A model generated the notes under the pieces. That model had not been told where the DNA came from. It was given only the letters and a program-made list of their open reading frames with translations, and searched no databases. Of a stretch of DNA of 50,273 nucleotides, positions 8,060 through 15,913 are shown piece after piece. The stretch's first letter is position 1, and each line of letters opens with the position of its first letter. Source of the stretch: Caldilineaceae bacterium (GTDB taxonomy: Bacteria > Chloroflexota > Anaerolineae > Caldilineales > Caldilineaceae); the NCBI GenBank assembly GCA_022824025.1, contig JAJEBF010000040.1:1-50273 (forward strand), written 5' to 3'. The translations under genes and the position numbers were made by a program.

Positions 8060-9284
8060 ATATTTTCCGGTCGCTTTCGACAGCATCGCTTCCAACAAGA
8101 TGCGGGCCAGCCTGACGATGCTGGGCATCATTATCGGCGTGGCCGCGGTCCTCACAATACTGGGTATCGGTCGCGGCGCGTCAGAGAGCATTCTGGGCGA
8201 AGTCGCCAGCCAGGGCACAACACGGTTGACGATCAGCCCGGTCACAGAGACCGATGGGGAGGGCGCCGGCAGCCCCGTTCAGACATTGACCATGGGCGAC
8301 GTAAAGGCGCTTGCCGACCCCGCATTCCATCCGGATGTGGTTGAGGTCGTGCCCCAATATGCGGGCAACCTCCAACTGGTCGCCGGCAGCAACAACTCGC
8401 AGGTCCGGGTGACAGGGACGACTGCGGCCTACGCCGATGTTCTCAGATTGGAGATGGCCGAGGGCCGTTTTCTGACGGAGGACGAGATCACGCAGATGAG
8501 CAATGTGATCGTCATCGGGACGACCGTGGCGTCCGATCTTTTCGAGCGCACGCAGGTCGTAGGCGAGAGCGTGCGCATCGATGGGGAGCCGTACACGGTC
8601 GTCGGTGTGCTGGAAGAGAGCGGCAATGCGGGTTTCGGCAGCAATGACGAGAGCGGGTTCATCCCTATTGGCGCGGCCCACGGGCGCGTCTTCAACGTGC
8701 CCCGCTATCGGGGCGAATATGTTGTTACATCGATATCGGCCGATGCGTTGAGTGAAGAGCGGGTGGAGGCAGCCGAACTGCAGATCGAACAGACCTTGCG
8801 TCTGCGCCATGGACTGAATGCGGAGGACGACAATGACTTCAGCATCAGCACACAGGCCAGCCTGCTGGAAACGATCGACACCGTCACCGGCACGCTTACT
8901 CTGCTGCTGAGCAGCATCGCTGCCATCAGTCTGGTGGTGGGCGGCATCGGCATCATGAACATCATGCTTGTATCGGTCACGGAGCGCACCAAGGAGATCG
9001 GTCTGCGCAAGGCGCTGGGCGCGCACACCAGCGACGTGCTGCTGCAGTTTCTGATCGAGTCGCTGGTGCTGACGCTGCTGGGGGGGCTGATAGGAATCGC
9101 GATCAGCTACGGGGCGGCCCTGCTGGTGTCAAGAATCCCCAACTTCTCTTTCGACCTTTTGATAGGGGTCGACGCAGTGCTCATGGCTGTGGGTGTCAGC
9201 GCCGGCTGCGGGTTGGTCTTCGGGCTGTATCCGGCGATGCGCGCGACCCAGCTGGATCCGATTGAGGCGTTGCGATACGAGTGA
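8046..9284 (+). CDS. MacB-type ABC exporter permease
   Basis: A 412-residue permease of the MacB/FtsX fold. It has an N-terminal transmembrane helix with the typical N-K-M-R-A-S-L-T-M-L-G-I-I-I-G-V, a large extracytoplasmic MacB_PCD domain (about residues 45-270) and three C-terminal helices. The conserved G-G-I-G-I-M-N-I-M-L-V-S-V-T-E-R-T-K-E-I-G-L-R-K-A-L-G segment is present. The ATG at 8046 is chosen because GAGGAGA lies 6 nt upstream; an in-frame TTG at 8022 is possible. It partners with the preceding ATPase and the following membrane fusion protein. Confidence 0.92.
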   Translation: MKLVRYFPVAFDSIASNKMRASLTMLGIIIGVAAVLTILGIGRGASESILGEVASQGTTRLTISPVTETDGEGAGSPVQTLTMGDVKALADPAFHPDVVEVVPQYAGNLQLVAGSNNSQVRVTGTTAAYADVLRLEMAEGRFLTEDEITQMSNVIVIGTTVASDLFERTQVVGESVRIDGEPYTVVGVLEESGNAGFGSNDESGFIPIGAAHGRVFNVPRYRGEYVVTSISADALSEERVEAAELQIEQTLRLRHGLNAEDDNDFSISTQASLLETIDTVTGTLTLLLSSIAAISLVVGGIGIMNIMLVSVTERTKEIGLRKALGAHTSDVLLQFLIESLVLTLLGGLIGIAISYGAALLVSRIPNFSFDLLIGVDAVLMAVGVSAGCGLVFGLYPAMRATQLDPIEALRYE

Positions 9285-9440
9285 TGCACGTGCTTGGGGA
9301 GAAGACGAAGAGGCAGTTGTCGTACCTCCTGGCTGAAGGCAGCCGGAGTCCCCATCCGGAATCCCTTGCGGCCGCGCATCGAATAAGGCGAAAAGTGCGA
9401 CAGACGGCAGATGATTTTATCGATGGGAAGGAGCTTTCAT

Positions 9441-11111
9441 ATGAAGAGTAGAACTCTCCTGTTCATTCTGGGCGCCGTGGTGATCGGCGTTGGGCTGGGC
9501 GTTGGCGCGGCAGGTTTCCTCGGCATCGCTGCGCCGGAACGGACGGCAGCCGGAAGGGAGACGGCAGCCATCGCGGAGCCGGCATCCGGAACGGAGGCGG
9601 AGGCGGCGGCCAGCATCAGGACCACGGTCATCCGGCCGGCGGATACGGCGGTCGACCGGGTTACTGCGGCCGGAAATATCGAGCTTGTGGATACAGAGCA
9701 GGTGGTGGCCCAGGTGAACGGCTACGTGGAAGATGTGTTGGTGGAGGTGGGCGACGAGGTCGGCAGCGGCGATCTGCTGGTGGCGCTGGAGCGGGGAGAC
9801 CTGCGCAGGGCCGTGGACCAGGCACGCCTCAATCTGACTTCAGCTGAGCTACAGCTCGAAAGTCTGTTGGCGGACGCTGATGGGGTAGAGCTTGCCGCGG
9901 CGGAGGCGGAGCTGAAGTCGGCGGAGGCGGAGCTGAAGTCGGCGGAGGAAAATCTGGCCGATGTGCAGAACGGAGCCAGCGAAGGGGCGCTGGCCGCGGC
10001 GCGCAGCAGCGCGGCCTCGGCATGGGCGAAATACAATGACCTACGGGATGGGGCCAGCGAGAATGAACGGATCCAGCTGGCGGCCGCGGTGGATAACGCC
10101 CGCGTCTCCATGCAGGAGGCCCAGACCGAGTATGACAAGGTAGCCTGGCGCGAGGATGTGGGCATGACGCGGCAGGCGGCCCAGTTGCAGCAGTCGACCA
10201 TCTCCTACGAGTCGGCGCTGGCCGCCTATGAGGAGGCGGTCGCGCCGTCTTCACAGGCGGATTTGCAGGCGGCGCTGAGCCAGGCCCAGACTGCGCAGCA
10301 GCAGTTGGATGATCTGTTGGCCGGACCGACGGCCGTGAACATCGCGGCGGCGCAGGCGCAGGTCGCTGCGGCCCAGTCCAAGCTGGACACACTGCTGCGC
10401 GGCGCGGATGAGACAGATGTCGAACTGGCGCGGTTGTCGATCGAGCAGGCCCAGCTGGCCCTGCTGGAGGCAAGGCTTGACCTGGTGAAAGCGGATCTGA
10501 ACGCCCCGGCCGCCGGCACTGTTCTGCAGGTCAACGTAGATGAAAGCGACCGGATATCAGCGGGCACTGTCGCGATTACGGTAGCGGACCTGGGCCAGCT
10601 TCAGCTGACGATCGATGTCGCCGAAGTCGACATTCCCAAGATCAGCGTCGGTCAGCTGGCGGACGTCACGATCGATGCCTTCCCCAAGAGGGTTTTTGCC
10701 GGGATGATCAGCGGCATCGAACCCACAAGCAATGCGAGAGAGGGCGTGATCGACTACCCGGTGACGGTGCGGCTGATCGATGAAGCCCTGGCAGGGGTGC
10801 GACCGGGCATGACGGCTGTTGCCACCCTGCGCAGCGAAATGGCGGATGCCCGCTGGCTGGTGCCCACGACCGCAGTGCAGGCGTATGACGGCGAGACGGT
10901 TGTGCTCAAGGCGAGCGACGACCAGATGCTGCCGGTCGCGGTCGTCGTGGAGGGTGTCCAGGGTGAGTGGACCGTTGTCCGTTCAACACAGTTGCAGGGC
11001 GGCGATGCAGTGCTGGGCGCCACCACCTTCGTCAAGCAGGAGGACGAATGGGTTCCCTTCTCCGGGGGGCCGCCCCCGGGCGCGCCAGGCGCGGGCGGCG
11101 GGCGTCCGTAG
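9441..11111 (+). CDS. HlyD/MacA-like periplasmic adaptor (membrane fusion protein)
   Basis: 556 residues. One N-terminal transmembrane helix (I-L-G-A-V-V-I-G-V-G-L-G-V) anchors the protein. A biotinyl-lipoyl half-domain (N-G-Y-V-E-D-V-L-V-E-V-G-D-E-V) precedes a long Ala/Glu/Gln-rich coiled coil (about residues 125-345) containing near-perfect A-E-L-K-S-A-E-A-E repeats. Then come the second lipoyl half (L-N-A-P-A-A-G-T-V-L-Q-V) and beta-barrel domains, ending in a Gly/Pro tail. GGAAGGAG precedes the ATG at 9441; the in-frame ATG at 9411 lacks a site. It links the MacB-type permease to outer layers or acts as an extracellular chaperone. Confidence 0.88.
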   Translation: MKSRTLLFILGAVVIGVGLGVGAAGFLGIAAPERTAAGRETAAIAEPASGTEAEAAASIRTTVIRPADTAVDRVTAAGNIELVDTEQVVAQVNGYVEDVLVEVGDEVGSGDLLVALERGDLRRAVDQARLNLTSAELQLESLLADADGVELAAAEAELKSAEAELKSAEENLADVQNGASEGALAAARSSAASAWAKYNDLRDGASENERIQLAAAVDNARVSMQEAQTEYDKVAWREDVGMTRQAAQLQQSTISYESALAAYEEAVAPSSQADLQAALSQAQTAQQQLDDLLAGPTAVNIAAAQAQVAAAQSKLDTLLRGADETDVELARLSIEQAQLALLEARLDLVKADLNAPAAGTVLQVNVDESDRISAGTVAITVADLGQLQLTIDVAEVDIPKISVGQLADVTIDAFPKRVFAGMISGIEPTSNAREGVIDYPVTVRLIDEALAGVRPGMTAVATLRSEMADARWLVPTTAVQAYDGETVVLKASDDQMLPVAVVVEGVQGEWTVVRSTQLQGGDAVLGATTFVKQEDEWVPFSGGPPPGAPGAGGGRP

Positions 11112-11242
11112 AATACGAGCGCGCGCAGTTGTGAGCGGCGCAGGCTGCGGGAGCGGATCGCGCTGGATCAACAGGGGTTCAGATTCTGGAAATCCGGGCC
11201 CGGCAGACTTGAGGGAGCCCGAGCCCATGCCGGTCGAGCAAC

Positions 11243-11271
11243 TTGCCCTTGCAGGAGGAACAGGCTATAAC
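11243..11271 (+). promoter_or_regulatory. Promoter for the two-component system, leaderless arrangement
   Basis: TTGCCC (11243-11248), 17-bp spacer, TATAAC (11266-11271). Only six bases separate the -10 from the ATG at 11278, so transcription would start at or next to the A of ATG, giving a leaderless mRNA. Confidence 0.5.
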
Positions 11272-11277
11272 GGGCCT

Positions 11278-11979
11278 ATGGCCGAGGTACGCATACTGAT
11301 TGTAGACGATGACCGAGAAATCGTTCGCCTGCTGCGCAGCTACCTGGAGCGGGAGCGGTACGCGGTGTCCGTCGCCTACGACGGCGAGAGCGCGCTGCAT
11401 GCGCTGCGGCGGGAGTCGCCTGCACTGGTGTTGCTGGATCTGATGCTGCCGGACAGGGACGGCTGGGAAGTCACGCGCACGGTCCGCGGGGATGGGAAGC
11501 TGGCGAACACGCTGATCATCATGCTGACAGCACGGGTCGAGGATACGGACAAGATCGTCGGCCTGGAGCTGGGCGCGGACGACTATGTGACCAAGCCGTT
11601 CAATCCGCGCGAGGTGGTGGCCCGCGTGCGGGCGCTGCTGCGGCGCGCACAGAGGGCGGCGCCGCGGGCGCCGGCGCTGGCTGCCGGCGCTCTGCAGATG
11701 GATGTGGAGAGGCGCAACGTGCGGGTGCGGGGGACAGCCGTAGAATTGACGCCTACGGAGTTCAGCCTGCTGCAGACGCTCATGGAAAGCCCCGGCTATG
11801 TCTTCACGCGTTCGGAGCTGATGGAAAGGGCATTGGGGTATGACTACGACGGCATCGATCGGGTGTTAGACAGCCACGTCAGAAACCTGCGCCGCAAAAT
11901 CGAGAGCGATCCTCGCAAGCCGAAGCTCATCCAAACGGTTTACGGAGTCGGATACCGGCTGGCGGGAGAGCGGGAATGA
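11278..11979 (+). CDS. OmpR/PhoB-family response regulator
   Basis: 233 residues: a receiver domain with acidic pocket D10-D11-D12, phospho-acceptor Asp54 (L-L-D-L-M-L-P) and Lys in V-T-K-P-F, then a C-terminal winged-helix Trans_reg_C domain (L-T-P-T-E-F-S-L-L; R-N-L-R-R-K-I; T-V-Y-G-V-G-Y-R-L). The start at 11278 matches the family's usual beginning. An in-frame ATG at 11227 would add 17 residues and has GAGGGAG upstream. Its stop overlaps the kinase start by 4 nt (ATGA). Likely controls the exporter upstream, whose promoter region carries 11-bp tandem repeats. Confidence 0.93.
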   Translation: MAEVRILIVDDDREIVRLLRSYLERERYAVSVAYDGESALHALRRESPALVLLDLMLPDRDGWEVTRTVRGDGKLANTLIIMLTARVEDTDKIVGLELGADDYVTKPFNPREVVARVRALLRRAQRAAPRAPALAAGALQMDVERRNVRVRGTAVELTPTEFSLLQTLMESPGYVFTRSELMERALGYDYDGIDRVLDSHVRNLRRKIESDPRKPKLIQTVYGVGYRLAGERE

Positions 11980-13433
11980 ACCGGCTTTGGGTGCGGCTCA
12001 GCCTGGCATTCGCGGCAATCGTTATCATCAGCTTTGGAACCATTTCGTACACAGCGCGCGTGTACCTCGCCGACAACAATCTGCGCTCGCTGGCCCTCCT
12101 CTATTTTTCCAGACCGGCTGGCCTGATTGATCATCTGGAGGCGTACTATGCCGGCGGCGGAAGTTGGCAGGGCGTGTCTCCACTTCTGGAAGGGGTTGAT
12201 TCCGCGCTCTTTTTCAACGCCGCCGCCAGGAGGGTTCTTATTCTGGCGGACCCGGAGGGCCAGGTTCTTTACACAACCGCGGGCGCGGACAGGCCGAGCC
12301 GCCTGGGGGCGTCCCAGCTGCAGGAGGCCCTGCCCATCAGCGTCGATGGGCGCGTCGTCGGCTTCCTCGATCTGATCCAGAGGGAAGGCCCGTCCGGACG
12401 TCCATTTGATTTTGGGCCGCCGGATGACATCCCGCCAGGTTTTGCCGAACGGACAAGGGAATTCATGCTGCAGGTTTTTCTCCTCGGCGCGGTGCTGGCG
12501 ATCGTCTTTGGCATGCTGGTCAGTCGCTGGCTTTCTGCGCCCCTCATTCATCTTGTGAACGGGACGCAGGCCATCGCCCGGCGCGATCTCAGCTTTCGCG
12601 TGGCCGAACAGGGGAGTGCCGAGATGCGAGATGTGTCGAATTCCTTCAACAGAATGGCTGCAGCGTTAGAAGAAGCGGAGACGCTGCGCCGCAGCATGTT
12701 GAACGACATTGCCCACGAGCTACGCACCCCCCTGACTGTTCTGCAAGGCAATCTGCGGGCGATTCTGGACGATGTCTACCCTTTGGAAAAGAGGGAGATT
12801 GCCCGCCTGTATGACCAGACCCGCCATCTGCACCAATTGGTGGACGACCTGCGGCTGTTGGCCCAGGCGGAGGCCCGCCAGTTGCCGCTGCACCGCACGC
12901 CCGGAGATCTGGCGGGCCTGTTGGAAGAGATTGCAGAGCTCTTTGCCCCATTGGCGGGAGAAAAGAATATCGCCCTCGATACCGGGTTGCCTGACGCACC
13001 CGTTTTTGCCGCCGTTGACCGCATACGGTTCGCCCAGACATTGCAGAATCTGCTGGCAAACGCGTTGCAGCACACGCCGGCCGGCGGGGTCATCAGACTG
13101 TCCTTGCGGGCGGAAGACGGGACAGCCGCGATAGATGTGTCCGATAGCGGCGACGGCATCGCGCCAGCGGAGATTTCACGCGTCTTTGACCGCTTCTACC
13201 GGGTCGACAGGAATCGAACGCGAGACACCGGCGGCGTTGGGCTGGGGTTGGCCATCGCGCAGGCGCTTGTCAGGGCCCACGACGGCGAGATAGAGGTGAC
13301 CAGCGCAGGCGTGGGGCAGGGCAGCACATTTTCCATTCGGCTGCCGCTTGCGCAGGCCGGACCTCCTCAGGCTCCAGTCCCAAAACAGGATGGATCAGAC
13401 CCCGAAAGCAGCGCCGCGAACCAGGTCTCGTAA
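11976..13433 (+). CDS. Sensor histidine kinase
   Basis: 485 residues. It has transmembrane helix 1 (residues about 7-29), an extracytoplasmic sensor region of about 130 residues, transmembrane helix 2 (about 163-183), a HAMP linker, a HisKA domain with phospho-acceptor His247 (D-I-A-H-E-L-R-T-P-L-T) and a HATPase_c domain with N-box (Q-N-L-L-A-N-A-L-Q-H), G1 (D-S-G-D-G-I) and G2 (G-V-G-L-G-L-A-I). The 4-nt overlap with the regulator gene shows they form one two-component system. The sensed signal is unknown; the adjacent exporter suggests envelope or antimicrobial stress. Confidence 0.93.
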   Translation: MNRLWVRLSLAFAAIVIISFGTISYTARVYLADNNLRSLALLYFSRPAGLIDHLEAYYAGGGSWQGVSPLLEGVDSALFFNAAARRVLILADPEGQVLYTTAGADRPSRLGASQLQEALPISVDGRVVGFLDLIQREGPSGRPFDFGPPDDIPPGFAERTREFMLQVFLLGAVLAIVFGMLVSRWLSAPLIHLVNGTQAIARRDLSFRVAEQGSAEMRDVSNSFNRMAAALEEAETLRRSMLNDIAHELRTPLTVLQGNLRAILDDVYPLEKREIARLYDQTRHLHQLVDDLRLLAQAEARQLPLHRTPGDLAGLLEEIAELFAPLAGEKNIALDTGLPDAPVFAAVDRIRFAQTLQNLLANALQHTPAGGVIRLSLRAEDGTAAIDVSDSGDGIAPAEISRVFDRFYRVDRNRTRDTGGVGLGLAIAQALVRAHDGEIEVTSAGVGQGSTFSIRLPLAQAGPPQAPVPKQDGSDPESSAANQVS

Positions 13434-13562
13434 TGGAGCGGTTCCTCCGGTCCGCCTGCCCCCCCTCTGAAAGCACACGGCATATCCATCGTACGCCATC
13501 CCATACTGTCTAACGCAGCCGCCGGCAGGCGTCTCTGTGTAACGCGGCGCGCAGAAGCTGCA

Positions 13563-13591
13563 TTGACTTTTATGGCGCCGATTCTTATAAT
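13563..13591 (+). promoter_or_regulatory. Consensus sigma-70-type promoter for carbamate kinase
   Basis: TTGACT (13563-13568), 17-bp spacer, perfect TATAAT (13586-13591), 28 bp before the first possible start at 13619. One of the best promoter matches in the window. Confidence 0.7.
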
Positions 13592-13648
13592 CATTGGACC
13601 GCATCCGCTGATCGACAGTTGATTTGCGTTCGGACACCGAAGCCGAAA

Positions 13649-14650
13649 ATGACAGGTCACCACGCCCATTTGGCCGCCGACGACAACTCGCCCCAACCCG
13701 CAACCAATCTGGCTGTCGTTGCCATCGGCGGCAACTCCCTCATCGCCGACAGCAGCCGGCCTGAGATCGTCCACCAGTGGGATGCCGTGCATGAGACGAC
13801 CGGGCAGATTGCCGAGATGATTGAGAACGGCTGGCAGGGCGTCGTGGTCACGCACGGCAACGGGCCGCAGGTAGGGTTCATCCTGCGGCGGAACGAGCTG
13901 GCCCTTGGCGAAGTCCACACGATTCCCCTCACGCTGGTCGTCGCGGACACGCAGGGCAGCATCGGCTTTATGCTGCAGCAGGCGCTCAACAACGACTTCC
14001 ACGCGCGCCAGATCCAGCGCGAGACCACGACGATCATCACGCAGACGCGTGTGGACGAGGACGACCCCGCCTTCGACAGTCCATCCAAGCCGATCGGCAG
14101 CTTTCTGGATGAAGAGACGGCCCGCAGTTTTGAGAGCAGGGGCTGGCACGTTGTCGAGGATGCCGGGCGCGGCTGGCGGCGGGTTGTTTCCAGCCCGAGG
14201 CCGGTGGAGATCGTCGAAATCGAGGCGGTTCGCCAGGCGCTCGAGATGGGCTGGGTGGTCGTGGCCTGCGGCGGCGGCGGCATACCGGTTGTGCGCGACG
14301 CCGGCGGCCAACTGCGGGGCGTCTCCGCGGTGATCGACAAGGATATGGCGAGCGGCCTGCTGGCGGTCGATTTGGAGGCCGACCTGTTTCTGATCAGCAC
14401 CGGCGTGGAAAAGGTGGCCCTGAACTTTGGCAAGCCCGAACAGGTCGATCTGGGTCATCTCACCGTTGCCGAAGCCAAACGGTACCGGGAGGAGGGGCAC
14501 TTTGCCGCCGGCAGTATGCAGCCCAAGATCGAGGCCTGCATCGAATTTCTGGAAAGCAGCGCCAATCCCCGCGCCCGCTGCCTGATCACCAATCCGCAGA
14601 ATCTGGGACGAGCGCTGGCAGGAGAGACTGGAACGCGGATCAGTTTATAG
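13649..14650 (+). CDS. arcC: Carbamate kinase-like protein
   Basis: 333 residues of the amino-acid-kinase fold. Nucleotide- and phosphate-binding motifs are A-I-G-G-N-S-L near the N-terminus, V-V-V-T-H-G-N-G-P-Q-V-G, V-V-A-C-G-G-G-G-I-P-V and D-K-D-M-A-S. The enzyme transfers phosphate between carbamoyl phosphate and ADP, yielding ATP in catabolic settings. The start is uncertain: ATG 13649, or TTG 13619 adding 10 residues; neither has a strong ribosome-binding site. It is followed after 131 bp by a YgeW-type carbamoyltransferase, so the pair probably releases carbamoyl phosphate from a ureido compound and makes ATP. The symbol is by family; the substrate pathway is not shown to be arginine. 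Confidence 0.88.
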   Translation: MTGHHAHLAADDNSPQPATNLAVVAIGGNSLIADSSRPEIVHQWDAVHETTGQIAEMIENGWQGVVVTHGNGPQVGFILRRNELALGEVHTIPLTLVVADTQGSIGFMLQQALNNDFHARQIQRETTTIITQTRVDEDDPAFDSPSKPIGSFLDEETARSFESRGWHVVEDAGRGWRRVVSSPRPVEIVEIEAVRQALEMGWVVVACGGGGIPVVRDAGGQLRGVSAVIDKDMASGLLAVDLEADLFLISTGVEKVALNFGKPEQVDLGHLTVAEAKRYREEGHFAAGSMQPKIEACIEFLESSANPRARCLITNPQNLGRALAGETGTRISL

Positions 14651-14781
14651 TTTTTGCCGTCAGCTTTTCGTTATTGGTCCCGCCGCGCATGGATGGCGGC
14701 GCGCGCAGTGTGAACGAGTGGAGTTGCAGTTACTGAAAACCGGGTACGAAATCTCTAACATACAGTCAGGAGCAGGATCGA

Positions 14782-15759
14782 ATGCAAACCGATTTGCGCG
14801 GTCGCAGTTTTGTCAGTGACATGGACTTCTCGAAGGAGGAGATCGAGACGGTCCTGGACGTTGCCCTAACGCTCAAACGGGAGCGTGCGCTGGGGATCGG
14901 CCACCCGCTTTTGCGCGACAAAGCGCTGGCCATGCTCTTCTTCTTCACCAGCACGCGCACCCGCTCCAGCTTTGAGGCCGGGATGGCGCAGCTGGGGGGG
15001 CACGCGGCATTCATCGACCACGAAACAACGCAGATCAGCCATGGCGACACCGGCAAGGAGATCGGTGAGATCTTTGGGCGGTACTATGACGGCATCGCCA
15101 TCCGGCAGTGCGATTGGGGCATCGGCAACAGCTACATCAACAGCGTGGCGGACGCCAGCCGGGCGCCGGTGCTGAACATGCAGTGCGACATCTACCATCC
15201 GTTCCAGATCCTGGCCGATCTGATGACGATCATTGAAAAGGTCGGCGATCCGCGGGGCAAGACGATCAACGTCAGCTGGGCCTATGCAAGCAGCTACCAG
15301 AAGCCGATTTCGGTGCCGCAGAGCTTGATTCTGCAGATGACCCGTTTCGGCATGAACGTGCGGCTGACCCATCCGCCCGAATACAAGCTGATGCCGGACA
15401 TCATCCAACAGGCCCAGGACAATGTCGGACAGCACGGGGGCAGTTTCGAGATTCTCGACGATTTCGACGCCGGGTTCAAGGGCGCCGACATCCTTTACCC
15501 CAAGAGTTGGGGCGCGCTGCTGACGACCGATGACGACGAGGAGAGCGCCCGGATCGGCAGCCAGTACACCGACTGGATCACCGACGCCCGCCGCATGGCC
15601 CTGGCCAACGAAAACGCGCTGTATATGCACTGCCTGCCGGCCGACCGCAACATCGAAGTCACCGATGAGGTCATCGACGGGCCCCAGTCGATCGTATACG
15701 ATGAGGCGGAGAACCGCATGCACGCGCAGAAGGCGGTTATGGCGCTGACAATGCGGTGA
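14782..15759 (+). CDS. YgeW-type (knotted) carbamoyltransferase
   Basis: 325 residues of the aspartate/ornithine carbamoyltransferase superfamily. The carbamoyl-phosphate loop S-T-R-T-R is at 57-61, H139-P-x-Q-x-L-x-D follows, and the C-terminal H-C-L-P is at 283-286. The segment I-N-V-S-W-A-Y-A-S-S-Y-Q-K-P-I-S-V-P-Q, plus Y-P-K-S-W near 239 and L-Y-M-H-C-L-P-A-D, fits E. coli YgeW and other knotted transcarbamylases better than ornithine carbamoyltransferase (from memory). At 325 residues it is shorter than YgeW. The amino substrate is unknown. AGGAG precedes the ATG. Carbamate kinase lies directly upstream. Confidence 0.85.
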   Translation: MQTDLRGRSFVSDMDFSKEEIETVLDVALTLKRERALGIGHPLLRDKALAMLFFFTSTRTRSSFEAGMAQLGGHAAFIDHETTQISHGDTGKEIGEIFGRYYDGIAIRQCDWGIGNSYINSVADASRAPVLNMQCDIYHPFQILADLMTIIEKVGDPRGKTINVSWAYASSYQKPISVPQSLILQMTRFGMNVRLTHPPEYKLMPDIIQQAQDNVGQHGGSFEILDDFDAGFKGADILYPKSWGALLTTDDDEESARIGSQYTDWITDARRMALANENALYMHCLPADRNIEVTDEVIDGPQSIVYDEAENRMHAQKAVMALTMR

Positions 15760-15762
15760 CGG

Positions 15763-15856
15763 CAGTGGTCAGTGGTCAGTGGTCAGTGGTCAGTGGTCAG
15801 TGATTAGTGAGCAGTGGTCAGTGGTCAGTGGTCAGTGATTAGTGAGCAGTGGTCAG
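15763..15856. repeat. (AGTGGTC)n heptanucleotide tandem repeat
   Basis: About 13 heptamer units, four bases after the carbamoyltransferase stop. Units TGATTAG and TGAGCAG recur 35 bp (5 x 7) apart, giving a higher-order pattern. Similar heptamers occur at 35929-35974 and degenerate ones at 42034-42066 and 43097-43130. No spacers, so not a CRISPR array. Confidence 0.9.
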
Positions 15857-15913
15857 AAACACCATGGACGACCAATTCGCGGCTTTCGCGGAAGAAGAAC
15901 GAGAAACTTTGCG

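Noticed and set aside
10819..11277. Long N-terminal extension of the response regulator
   Set aside because: It overlaps the membrane fusion protein gene in another frame and has no domain content; the receiver domain starts at 11278.
15763..15856. Tandem heptamers as a CRISPR array
   Set aside because: The repeats are contiguous with no unique spacers and no cas genes are present.
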